Shown piece by piece: positions 26,863-35,900 of a DNA stretch of 64,000 bases. Position 1 is the first letter of the stretch; each line of letters opens with the position of its first letter. The translations under genes were made by a program, and so were the position numbers. Below the pieces are notes generated by a model that was not told where the DNA came from, searched no databases, and worked only from the letters and a program-made list of their open reading frames with translations. Source of the DNA: Limnobacter olei (lineage in GTDB: Bacteria > Pseudomonadota > Gammaproteobacteria > Burkholderiales > Burkholderiaceae_B); NCBI RefSeq assembly GCF_029087225.1, contig NZ_JARFJD010000009.1, forward strand, positions 62,001-126,000, given 5' to 3'.

Positions 26863-27829
26863 AACTCACGTCAGGCAGCAGGCCAAACTAGACCTGTCCG
26901 GCTCGGTTGCCCCCTTTGAGATGAAATTGCCTGACATGCCGGCTTCGGTGTGGGCCAGCCCCGACTTGTTGCGCTCTCGTTTTCATCTTGAAGCTGCCCG
27001 GTTTTTCGAGTGCGAATCTGTGTTGGCGGTAACCGGCATAGAAAGCGGTATCTCGGCGCTGGCACGTTTGTTTCAAACCTGGTACGGGTCAATGCGGGTG
27101 GTGCTAGCCGAGCCCAGTTTTGATCAATGGGACAAACGCTTTCGCCGGGCTAACCATGTCGTACTCGATTGGCCAGTGGATCTTGTGCTTGAAGGGGATA
27201 TTCCCGAGTGCGATGTGGTGGTGCTGGGGCGCCCGGTCAACCCCACCTGCCAAATGATCAGCATCCAGCAAATCAAGCCCCTGGCCCGAAAACTTCGGGA
27301 ACAGGGCGGCTGGCTTATTCTTGATGAAGCCTATCTGGACTGGACTGGTGAGGAGTCCTATGCGTCCTTCATCGAAGCAGAGCCGGCCATTGTGCTTCGC
27401 TCGGTGGCGCCTTTCTCAGGCTTGGCTGGGGCAAACCTGGCATTTGTGTGCGGCCCCAAGGCTGTGTGTACAGCATTGCTCAACGAAGTGGGTACGCAAG
27501 CTGTTTCCTCACCGCAATGGTGGCTGGCATTGCAATATTTTGCAGCAGAAGACTGGAGGGCCAAGCAGCTGATTCGCCTGGATGCGGTGTGTACAAGGCT
27601 CGAGTCGGTCTGGCGAGTTCGATTGGGCGAGCACATTCAAATTCACAAAGGTGGTTACTTCATCAGCTTTGCCCATCCTAACAATGAGCAATGGGCTGCC
27701 GACCTGGAACATGTGGGAATTCTGGTGCGTGCCTATCCGACTGAAGACAGCATTTTGCGATGCGGTGCACCGAAATCCGAGGCAGATTGGACCCGCCTTG
27801 AAAATGCGGTGAACTCGCTCAGCGATTAG
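26852..27829 (+). CDS. CobC/HisC-like aminotransferase-fold protein lacking the catalytic lysine
   Basis: A 325-residue fold-type I PLP enzyme homologue, closest in outline to the threonine-phosphate decarboxylases (CobC/CobD) and histidinol-phosphate aminotransferases. It keeps DLSGSVAPFE at the N-terminus, RPVNPT (127-132) and the cofactor-contacting DEAYLDW (158-164). Where these families have the Schiff-base lysine (LRSFGKTYGLAG type), this protein reads LRSVAPFSGLAG, with Pro187 at the lysine position (codon CCT at 27410-27412). It is therefore probably not a normal PLP enzyme. ATG at 26852 overlaps the end of spoVR by 11 bases, so it belongs to the prkA operon. No cobalamin genes are near. 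Its stop overlaps the converging RDD gene. Confidence 0.7.
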   Translation: MRIETHVRQQAKLDLSGSVAPFEMKLPDMPASVWASPDLLRSRFHLEAARFFECESVLAVTGIESGISALARLFQTWYGSMRVVLAEPSFDQWDKRFRRANHVVLDWPVDLVLEGDIPECDVVVLGRPVNPTCQMISIQQIKPLARKLREQGGWLILDEAYLDWTGEESYASFIEAEPAIVLRSVAPFSGLAGANLAFVCGPKAVCTALLNEVGTQAVSSPQWWLALQYFAAEDWRAKQLIRLDAVCTRLESVWRVRLGEHIQIHKGGYFISFAHPNNEQWAADLEHVGILVRAYPTEDSILRCGAPKSEADWTRLENAVNSLSD

Positions 27830-28293
27830 TCGTGACGCATCACTTCTTCAATGCCTCGTTCCCGTGGTTTGGTTGAAACTAGCAGGGTTTTCGCCAAGCG
27901 GTCTTGGGGGAACTGCCCGTTTTTGTCAAAAAACGAATAAATGAACGCGATGCCCGTCAAATTGAAAAACCAACACAGCACATATCTCAGCGTGGCTTGT
28001 GCCAGCCCAACACGCTCTCCGTTTTCCTTCACCAGTCGAATGTGCCAGGTTTTCATGGCAAGGGTTTGGCCACCATGGCGCCAAAACCACACAAAATACA
28101 GCCCCAGTACGGCGAAAAACCACCACTGGCGTGCCTCTCGAAGGTATAAGGCATGTCTGCTTTGAGTGAGTGTGTCGAAAAAGTAGCCGGCAATGAATAA
28201 AACGCCGAAAAGCAGCATGCTTTCATACAACATGCTTGCAAACCGGCGTTTTCTGCTGGGGCTGATTAGCCCGTTGTCGAGTAGTCGTTCCAT
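27826..28293 (-). CDS. RDD family membrane protein
   Basis: A 155-residue protein with the RDD outline: an RKRRFASMLYE N-terminal block instead of the classical R-D pair, helices at about 22-42 and 54-72, a conserved TLAMKTWHIRLV segment, and a last helix near 108-126. Function is unknown for the family; some members act in ion transport. It is the last gene of the sigma-factor operon. Its 3' end overlaps that of the converging aminotransferase-like gene by four bases. Confidence 0.8.
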   Translation of the reverse strand: MERLLDNGLISPSRKRRFASMLYESMLLFGVLFIAGYFFDTLTQSRHALYLREARQWWFFAVLGLYFVWFWRHGGQTLAMKTWHIRLVKENGERVGLAQATLRYVLCWFFNLTGIAFIYSFFDKNGQFPQDRLAKTLLVSTKPRERGIEEVMRHD

Positions 28294-28337
28294 TTCGCTA
28301 TTTTATCGCTGGCGCGCTAGCCAAATGGATGCGGGTT

Positions 28338-28760
28338 TTAATTCAGTGAAGGTTTGTTGCTTTTTCCCTTGAATTCATCGCGTTGTTTCGGATCCAGGCT
28401 TTGATAGCTGTTCCAGCTTGAATTTCGCTCGCCCTGGCGCTTCTCTTTCAGGGCCTTGTAGTTTTCACGGGCCGCCGCTTTTTCCCGCGGGCTTAGTTCG
28501 CTCCAGGTACTAACCCGTTCACGCATAATTGCCTGGCGCTCAGCGGGCTCACTTTCATACTTCCTGCCAACCTTTAACCAGCGCTCCTGTTGGGCATTGG
28601 TCATGGAATTCCAGTCGTTTTTCAGTGGTGCAAGCAGCTCCTGCTGTTTGGCAGACAGCTCAGACCAGTCAGTTGCAGCCAGCGCATCCGTGCTCTGAAC
28701 GCAAAGCACCAGAACCAAGCCCAAGGTCATCAATCCGGAATAGAGTCTAGTCATCATCAT
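28338..28760 (-). CDS. DUF3106 family exported protein
   Basis: A 140-residue protein with a signal peptide (cleavage near ADALA-A, about residue 29) and a charged helical mature part with repeated W..LS..Q/K motifs (WSELSAKQQELL, WSELSPREKAAAREN), as in DUF3106. Three ATG codons stand in a row; the third (28754) is best spaced from AGGGG. Function is unknown. It sits between DUF3619 and RDD genes, a block that recurs in Burkholderiales downstream of an ECF sigma factor. Confidence 0.75.
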   Translation of the reverse strand: MMMTRLYSGLMTLGLVLVLCVQSTDALAATDWSELSAKQQELLAPLKNDWNSMTNAQQERWLKVGRKYESEPAERQAIMRERVSTWSELSPREKAAARENYKALKEKRQGERNSSWNSYQSLDPKQRDEFKGKSNKPSLN

Positions 28761-28779
28761 GCCCCTGAATCCTTAAATG

Positions 28780-29268
28780 CTAGATCGACGTGGTGAAGTC
28801 GGCGGGTAATGAATCCATCCATTGTTCAATTCCGTCTTCCGCTGGAATTGCATTGTTCTTCTGCAACTCAGTGGCGTAATTGATAAAGCCTGGATCCAGA
28901 TAAGCATCGGGTGGAAGGTCGTCCGACAAAATCGCGGCGTCGAGATCTGCAGTTTCAGAAATGCGAGCGTCGTAGTTCTCCAGACCAAATTGAGCCACCC
29001 CGAAAACCGCACCTGCAATGAACAAGGCACTCACCGCCATGGACAAGGCGGGGCGATTGAACCATTCTGAGAACTGTTGGAATAAATCGGCAATCTTGCC
29101 AGTATTGGCCTGTCTGGACTTGGCATGCTGCCCGTGTTTCTCGGCATGAAGTTGCACCGATTTGGAGATGGCCAGCTTAAGGCGATCTTGAATGTGGGGC
29201 GGAACTTGACCTGCCGACTCATCAAGTAGCCTTTTTACTACATTTGCGGTTAGCCGATCTTCATTCAT
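28780..29268 (-). CDS. DUF3619 family membrane protein, possible anti-sigma factor
   Basis: A 162-residue protein with a cytoplasmic N-terminal half (VVKRLLDESAGQVPPHIQDRL), one membrane helix (about 88-106) and a short periplasmic tail containing DLPPDAYLDPGF, typical of DUF3619. It overlaps the ECF sigma gene by four bases, the usual arrangement for a sigma/anti-sigma pair, and has the usual one-helix topology. The anti-sigma role is inference, as no ZAS zinc motif (HxxxCxxC) is present. Confidence 0.75.
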   Translation of the reverse strand: MNEDRLTANVVKRLLDESAGQVPPHIQDRLKLAISKSVQLHAEKHGQHAKSRQANTGKIADLFQQFSEWFNRPALSMAVSALFIAGAVFGVAQFGLENYDARISETADLDAAILSDDLPPDAYLDPGFINYATELQKNNAIPAEDGIEQWMDSLPADFTTSI

Positions 29269-29825
29269 TCCCGAAACCCCTGTTGCTTCAATACCTGTGC
29301 CAATGCCTTTGTCGCTCTGGAGCAGTGCGTTTTAACACTGCCCTCAGAACACCCCATGATCTCTGCCGTCTCTGCCAAGTCCATCTCTTCCCAATAACGC
29401 AAGATGAATGCCTGACGTTGACGCTCTGGCAAATTTGCGATGGCTTCTTCGATGGCCGCCATGTTCTGTGATTGTTCAACCTCATCCTGAGCGCTTGCAT
29501 TCTGAGATTCGTCTTGCGCGAGAAGGTTCTCGAGCACATCGTAATCTTCTTCATCTTTCTTCTGAAAGCTTGAAAACAGCGTTGTCCAGGTGTTTCTGAC
29601 CTTCTGGCGGCGATGATGGTCCAGAATCGTGTTCTGCAAAATGCGGGTAAACAGCATTGGCAGTTCTTCTTTGGGTTTGTCGCCGTATTTGTCAGAAAGC
29701 TTCATCATGCTTTCCTGCACCAGGTCCATGGCGCTTTCTTCATTCTTTACGGCAAAAAATGCCTGGCGATAAGCCCGGTGCGACACCTCTTTCAAAAAAT
29801 CCTCTAATTCTCGCGTGCTGGCCAT
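29265..29825 (-). CDS. ECF-type RNA polymerase sigma factor
   Basis: A 186-residue sigma-70 family protein from ATG at 29825 (an upstream start adds 20 residues). Region 2 is at about 15-80 (FFAVKNEESAMDLVQESMMKL... ILQNTILDHHRRQKVRN) and region 4 at about 125-180 (LPERQRQAFILRYWEEMDLAETAEIMGCSEGSVKTHCSRA). The linker between them is long and acidic. It heads the operon sigma-DUF3619-DUF3106-RDD. The signal it responds to is unknown. Confidence 0.88.
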   Translation of the reverse strand: MASTRELEDFLKEVSHRAYRQAFFAVKNEESAMDLVQESMMKLSDKYGDKPKEELPMLFTRILQNTILDHHRRQKVRNTWTTLFSSFQKKDEEDYDVLENLLAQDESQNASAQDEVEQSQNMAAIEEAIANLPERQRQAFILRYWEEMDLAETAEIMGCSEGSVKTHCSRATKALAQVLKQQGFRE

Positions 29826-30214
29826 AAATGTGTGTGTCGAGGTGGTGTCAGAGGGTTTGGGGGTCGAGGCGAGAATGATTCGCAATATTTAACAATACGG
29901 CATGATATCAAAGCCACAAGCTTTTTTCTTGACCCACAGCGGGCTTCGCACTAAGATCTCGTTCTACCCTGTTTTTGTCTCTAGTTAATCAGCATACCCT
30001 TGTTGTTTTAGCGAAAGACGCGCTAGGGCGCTGAACTTGTGGTTCAGAAGCCCATGGCCAACCTGCCCGACATAATCGGGTTGTGATCGCCAGCGCTTTG
30101 CGACATGTCCACACCCACAAGGTTGTTCATTTTCAAAAAGCCTGTGCCCCACGGCAATGCGATCCAGGACGGCATCCGACCAATGTCCCGTGGATTTTGT
30201 CAGGATTTTTTAAA
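29826..30214. other. Divergent intergenic region with hairpins in the ilvB leader
   Basis: These 389 bases contain no supported gene. Two hairpins precede ilvB: CTGAAC/GTTCAG (30031-30047) and CCCGA/TCGGG (30066-30080). Neither is followed by a T run. I found no leader peptide rich in Leu, Ile or Val codons, so classical attenuation is not supported. Confidence 0.45.
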
Positions 30215-31927
30215 ATGGAATATACCGGCGCGGAAATCGTTGTCAAATGTCTGGAAGAAGAAGGCGTCAAGCACGTTTTTGGTTACCCAGGCGGAGCAGT
30301 ACTCTACATCTACGATGCCATCTTCAAACAAGACGGTTTCGAACACATTCTGGTACGTCATGAACAAGCTGCTGTGCATGCAGCCGATGCCTACTCGCGT
30401 TCAAGCGACAAGGTGGGTGTTTGTCTCGTTACATCAGGCCCAGGCTTGACCAATGCTGTTACCGGCATTGCAACTGCCTACATGGATTCAATTCCCATGG
30501 TGATTTTGTCTGGTCAGGTGCCCACGCACGCGATCGGTCAAGATGCATTCCAGGAATGCGATACCGTGGGTATCACACGCCCTTGCGTCAAACACAACTT
30601 CCTTGTAAAGGATGTGAAAGACCTGGCGCGTGTCATGAAAGAAGCGTTTTATATTGCTCGCACAGGCCGTCCAGGCCCAGTACTGGTCGACATCCCCAAA
30701 GACATCACCATTCACAAAACCACGTTTGATTACTCCGAGCCAGTCAAAATGCGCTCGTACAACCCGGTGGTCAAGGGCCACCAGGGGCAAATCAAAAAAG
30801 CTGTGCAAATGATTCTGGAAGCCGAGCGCCCCATGATCTATTCCGGCGGTGGTGTTATTTTGGGTGATGCCTCTGCTGAACTGACTCGTTTGGTAGAGTG
30901 GGTTGGTGCGCCAACAACCAATACCTTGATGGGTTTGGGCGCATTCAAGGCCAGCGACAAAAAGTTTGTGGGTATGCCCGGCATGCACGGCACCTACGAG
31001 GCCAACCTGGCCATGCAAAATTGTGACGTGCTGATCGCTGTCGGCGCTCGTTTTGACGATCGTGTGATTGGTAACCCCAAGGATTTCGCGTCAATTCCTC
31101 GCAAAATCATTCACATCGACATCGACCCGTCTTCCATTTCCAAGCGCGTGAAAGTGGATGTGCCCATTGTTGGCAACATCAAAGACGTGCTGGTTGATTT
31201 GATTCAGTTATTGGAAGAAAGCGGCAAGCGAGTTGACCAGGGCAAACTGCAAGGCTGGTGGGAACAGGTTGAGAAATGGCGTGGCCGCAAGTGCCTGGAC
31301 TATGCCAAGTCCGATGAACTCATCAAACCCCAGTTTGTGGTTGAAAAGTTGTGGGAAGTCACCAACGGCGACGCCTTTGTTACATCGGATGTGGGTCAGC
31401 ACCAAATGTGGGCTGCCCAGTACTATCGTTTCGACAAACCGCGTCGCTGGATCAATTCCGGTGGTTTGGGCACCATGGGTGTGGGCTTGCCCTACGCCAT
31501 GGGTGTTCAAATGGCCAATCCCGATGCTCAGGTGGCTTGTATTACAGGTGAAGCATCCATTCAGATGAACATTCAGGAATTGTCCACCTGCTTTCAGTAC
31601 CATTTCACGCCGAAAATCGTGAACCTGAACAACCGCTATCTGGGTATGGTTCGCCAGTGGCAACAGCTGGATTACGGCTCACGCTACTCTGAAAGTTACA
31701 TGGATGCACTGCCAGATTTCGTCAAGTTGGTTGAAGCGTATGGCCACATTGGCATGCAAATCACCAAGCCGTCAGATGTAGAACCGGCATTGCGCGAGGC
31801 CTTTGGCAAGTACAAAGACCGTTTGGTGTTCATGGACTTCATCACCGACCGCACTGAAAACGTGTGGCCCATGGTCAAGGCTGGCAAGGGCTTGTCCGAA
31901 ATGCTGCTGGGTTCGGAAGAACTGTAA
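30215..31927 (+). CDS. ilvB: Acetolactate synthase large (catalytic) subunit
   Basis: A 570-residue ThDP-dependent enzyme. Landmarks: GYPGGAVLYIYDA near 27-39, the catalytic glutamate in LVRHEQAAVHAADAY, the central FAD-binding domain (GARFDDRVIGN), and the ThDP/Mg segment (CITGEASIQMN... NRYLGMVRQWQ) near 445-480. It condenses two pyruvates (or pyruvate with 2-ketobutyrate), the first common step of valine, leucine and isoleucine synthesis. The ATG at 30215 gives the family start MEYTGAEIV; AGGA lies ten bases upstream. ilvH follows directly. Confidence 0.96.
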   Translation: MEYTGAEIVVKCLEEEGVKHVFGYPGGAVLYIYDAIFKQDGFEHILVRHEQAAVHAADAYSRSSDKVGVCLVTSGPGLTNAVTGIATAYMDSIPMVILSGQVPTHAIGQDAFQECDTVGITRPCVKHNFLVKDVKDLARVMKEAFYIARTGRPGPVLVDIPKDITIHKTTFDYSEPVKMRSYNPVVKGHQGQIKKAVQMILEAERPMIYSGGGVILGDASAELTRLVEWVGAPTTNTLMGLGAFKASDKKFVGMPGMHGTYEANLAMQNCDVLIAVGARFDDRVIGNPKDFASIPRKIIHIDIDPSSISKRVKVDVPIVGNIKDVLVDLIQLLEESGKRVDQGKLQGWWEQVEKWRGRKCLDYAKSDELIKPQFVVEKLWEVTNGDAFVTSDVGQHQMWAAQYYRFDKPRRWINSGGLGTMGVGLPYAMGVQMANPDAQVACITGEASIQMNIQELSTCFQYHFTPKIVNLNNRYLGMVRQWQQLDYGSRYSESYMDALPDFVKLVEAYGHIGMQITKPSDVEPALREAFGKYKDRLVFMDFITDRTENVWPMVKAGKGLSEMLLGSEEL

Positions 31928-31943
31928 AAAGGAGATGGCAAAT

Positions 31944-32435
31944 ATGAGACACATTATTTCCGTTCTCCTCGAGAACGAACCGGGTGCGTTGTCCCGCGTG
32001 GTGGGCTTGTTTTCTGCCCGGGGCTACAACATTGAAACATTGACTGTGGCCCCCACCGAAGACGAAACACTGTCGCGTATGACCATCGTGACAGTGGGAT
32101 CCGATGACATTATCGAACAGATCACCAAACACCTTAACCGCTTGATTGAAGTGGTGAAAGTGGTTGATCTAAGTGATGGTGCGCATATTGAACGCGAGCT
32201 GATGCTGGTAAAATTGCGCGCAGTGGGCAAAGAGCGTGAAGAGCTGAAGCGTACCGCGGATATCTTCCGTGGCCGCATCATTGATGTCACCGAGAAAAGC
32301 TACACCATCGAGTTGACCGGTAACAAATCCAAGCTGGATGCCTTCCTGGAATCGATCGATCGCACTGCCATTCTCGAAACTGTCCGCACGGGCAGCTCCG
32401 GTATTGGCCGCGGCGAACGCATTCTTCGCGTCTGA
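31944..32435 (+). CDS. ilvH: Acetolactate synthase small (regulatory) subunit
   Basis: A 163-residue protein with an N-terminal ACT domain (MRHIISVLLENEPGALSRVVGLFSARGYNIETL) and the IlvH C-terminal domain (about 80-163). It stimulates the large subunit and confers valine feedback inhibition. ATG 31944 is well spaced after GGAG and gives the typical start; an ATG nine bases upstream abuts the ribosome-binding site. It starts 16 bases after ilvB. Confidence 0.96.
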   Translation: MRHIISVLLENEPGALSRVVGLFSARGYNIETLTVAPTEDETLSRMTIVTVGSDDIIEQITKHLNRLIEVVKVVDLSDGAHIERELMLVKLRAVGKEREELKRTADIFRGRIIDVTEKSYTIELTGNKSKLDAFLESIDRTAILETVRTGSSGIGRGERILRV

Positions 32436-32441
32436 ACGGTG

Positions 32442-33535
<1,094 letters not shown>

Positions 33536-33559
33536 TCGACCGATTGATTGCTGCTCTAG

Positions 33560-33593
33560 AAACCCGCGGTGCGAAAGCGTCGCGGGTTTTTTT
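33560..33593 (+). terminator. Rho-independent terminator after ilvC
   Basis: AAACCCGCG pairs with CGCGGGTTT around a 12-base loop that can add a GC-GAAA-GC inner hairpin. Seven Ts follow. Its end nearly touches the stop of the converging SopB-like gene. Confidence 0.9.
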
Positions 33594-33601
33594 GTTATTC
33601 A

Positions 33602-35737
33602 TCAAGTGCCCACCCATTTCGACAAGCCTTTGATTTCATCAATAGTTTGTGGCGTCACACCCATTAGTTTGTTGTAGTAGGGCAGTTGGGATTTGCTGCC
33701 AGCCACACCAGTATTGAGTGCCTGTATTTCACGATCACCACCCGCAAAAAACAGTTTCTGAAAATTTTCCTGGGCAATTCCCTGGCGTTTTGCATTGATT
33801 TCACGCAATAGTCCACCAGTTGCGTTCAAATGCGCGTATAAGTCTCGAATTTCAACGTGAAGTTGCCCCGTCCTGTCTTTGCCGCTTTTGCAATTGAAGG
33901 CTGGGGTAGCGCCAATTTCATTGCTCAGCGCCAAAAGACGTGTGGGCAATTTGTAAGGTTCATTGCCAACTTCGTGGTGCAAGTCTTTGAGCATAATTTC
34001 CCGCACCTGGTTTACCAATTCTTTGATCAGGCTTATTTTTTCAGTCAGTACCTTGCGTTTGCTGATTTGTGCAGGGCTCGCTCCGTCCGTGTTGGCCAGT
34101 TCGGCATTCAACTTTCGCAGTTGGTCTCCCGCAAGGCCACCGATTGGTTTGTTTTTTTCAATGGAGCCAATCAGGTGTTTGACTGATTTTTTGTTGATTG
34201 AGTCTGCTGTTCGCCAAATACCGATCAATCTCCCCATTTTGCTCAGCGACAAATGATTCACTGGTGTGCAAAAAGTGAAGATACTTGGTTTAACTTTCAG
34301 CTCTTTCTCGTGACCTCGTCCATCGGCAATTCGGATCCGCATTTCTTGCCCATTGGCCCGGGCAAATGCACGCTGTTGCTGCTCAATCATCTCTTTTTCT
34401 TTGCCAGCGGCAGTCAACAGATTCACTGAAACAATATTGATTTCAATGACTTCTTCTGAATTCATATTGCGGGCGTCCAATTTATTCCGCTTCAAGTGAT
34501 CCAGCAAGCTTGCGTGAATAAATTCTTTCACGCGTGCATCATTCGCAGCATTTCGCTGATCAGGTATTTTGATGCCATACGCATCATGCACAGCATGCCT
34601 TAGCCCTGAGAACACATAGGCTGTGTCAGTGTCCGAAATTGGATATGGTCTGAATTTGGTTCTCCACAAGTTCACTGCATGGCGTGCTTCTTGAATTGCG
34701 TAGCTGCAAACCCCGTTGATGCCATCCCGTCGATAACTCTCCGTCAGCGCGCTGTCCAGGTTTTTTGCGGGAGTCATGGTTGTCAAAAATTTCAAATTCT
34801 TGAATTTGTATTGCGGCTCAGTAAAACGCAGATCATGCAGCACAGAAATGTTGTTCCAGTCTTTTGACTGAAGTACATCGATGTATCGCTCAAAAATCTG
34901 TTTGTCCAAGGCATCAATACTCATGCTTTTTGTTCGAAATCCAAGGCTGCGGAACTTTCCGTGGATCACTGAGGCCAATGCCGTACGTACATGAACATGC
35001 CGGGTCGACTCCGGGATGTCACGGCCCCAAGTGCCCGCGTGAACCAGCGCGGTTTGCTCTCGTTTGAATTGCCGGAAAACATCGGTCATCTTGCTCCGCT
35101 TGTGTTTTCCGCCAATACCTTGCTTGATGCTGGTGTTGTCAAAGCTGATATTCTGCGATTGCTTCTCGCGAAGGGCGCTCGCAGCCTTGTCAATTAGTGA
35201 CGAGAATTCTTCAAGCGAAATGTTGGCATCAGGTTTTGAATTTTGTTTGAGTATTTCGTTGACCACTTCAAGCGCGGCTTGGTAGTGAAGTAGTTTGAAA
35301 CCTATCGCATCGGCAGTAGAAACCGATTCGCCGGATGAGCTTCGCTCAAGTTCTTCTATATAGCTGGTCTCGCTACAGGCGCTAAAATAATCAGCCTCAT
35401 TCTCGTTGGTCTCGGTGATTTCGTCTTTCTTGTGTGTGTTGCGCACTGCCGCAGGCGCATTTCTCGCTTGGGCTGTTAACAATTTCAAACTTTGTGTCAT
35501 CGATCCAGGAAAGCCCGAAAGCAATAGTTTCACCAATTGAACAAGCGGGCTGAAAATGCGAAGCAGAGCGCTGCCAAACACGCCATGGTTTACTTGGTTG
35601 ACGGTTTGTTCACTCGGTGAAATCGTGTGGCTTAGGGGGGGTGTGTGGATTGAATTGTGGGGGGGCATACTTGATGAGCAATTTGCGGTTTTGTGGGGGG
35701 GCTGATGATAGGTGGCTGGGGGCGAACCAAAGTTCAA
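33602..35737 (-). CDS. SopB/IpgD-like inositol phosphate phosphatase, candidate secreted effector
   Basis: A 711-residue protein. Near the C-terminus is the CX5R phosphatase signature CKSGKDRTG (C616 to R622; codon for C616 at 33890-33892), in the form used by the type III effectors SopB/SigD and IpgD. About 120 residues earlier lies VNHLSLSKMG (near 493-502), resembling the second SopB/IpgD motif (FGVNELALKMG). These enzymes remove phosphate from phosphoinositides or inositol phosphates in host cells. The N-terminal 60 residues are Pro/Ser/Thr/His-rich, then an amphipathic hydrophobic stretch (about 54-75), then an acidic segment. TTG 35737, ATG 35668 and ATG 35503 are possible starts; none has a good ribosome-binding site. 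Three G7 tracts sit in the first 35 codons. The gene is visibly AT-richer than its neighbours. No secretion genes or chaperone gene are nearby. Confidence 0.68.
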   Translation of the reverse strand: MNFGSPPATYHQPPHKTANCSSSMPPHNSIHTPPLSHTISPSEQTVNQVNHGVFGSALLRIFSPLVQLVKLLLSGFPGSMTQSLKLLTAQARNAPAAVRNTHKKDEITETNENEADYFSACSETSYIEELERSSSGESVSTADAIGFKLLHYQAALEVVNEILKQNSKPDANISLEEFSSLIDKAASALREKQSQNISFDNTSIKQGIGGKHKRSKMTDVFRQFKREQTALVHAGTWGRDIPESTRHVHVRTALASVIHGKFRSLGFRTKSMSIDALDKQIFERYIDVLQSKDWNNISVLHDLRFTEPQYKFKNLKFLTTMTPAKNLDSALTESYRRDGINGVCSYAIQEARHAVNLWRTKFRPYPISDTDTAYVFSGLRHAVHDAYGIKIPDQRNAANDARVKEFIHASLLDHLKRNKLDARNMNSEEVIEINIVSVNLLTAAGKEKEMIEQQQRAFARANGQEMRIRIADGRGHEKELKVKPSIFTFCTPVNHLSLSKMGRLIGIWRTADSINKKSVKHLIGSIEKNKPIGGLAGDQLRKLNAELANTDGASPAQISKRKVLTEKISLIKELVNQVREIMLKDLHHEVGNEPYKLPTRLLALSNEIGATPAFNCKSGKDRTGQLHVEIRDLYAHLNATGGLLREINAKRQGIAQENFQKLFFAGGDREIQALNTGVAGSKSQLPYYNKLMGVTPQTIDEIKGLSKWVGT
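35635..35701. repeat. Three G7 homopolymer tracts in the 5' end of the SopB-like gene
   Basis: Seven-G runs lie at 35635-35641, 35659-35665 and 35695-35701, each C7 on the coding strand and each reading as Pro-Pro. No such clustering was noticed elsewhere in the window. Slippage in any of them would shift the frame. Confidence 0.85.
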
Positions 35738-35900
35738 TAGTCAAGATACCTGCCCAGTACCCGAATTTCGAAGGTGGTCTTGTTTGAAGGGGTTGTAGGG
35801 GGCTCATTCTGATTCTTATTGGTCAATTCGCACAAAACTTACCGCACTTGGTCGTTTTGGCTTATAAAATCGGGTTCATAACCATTCTCAACAAAGAGTC

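Noticed and set aside
30083-30214. In-frame extension of ilvB, also considered as an attenuation leader peptide
   Set aside because: The peptide has no run of Leu, Ile or Val codons and no terminator follows; the family start is the ATG at 30215.
33602-35737. Ordinary protein tyrosine phosphatase
   Set aside because: The CKSGKDRTG form with an upstream VN...KMG block fits the SopB/IpgD family better than PTP signatures (HCxAGxGR).
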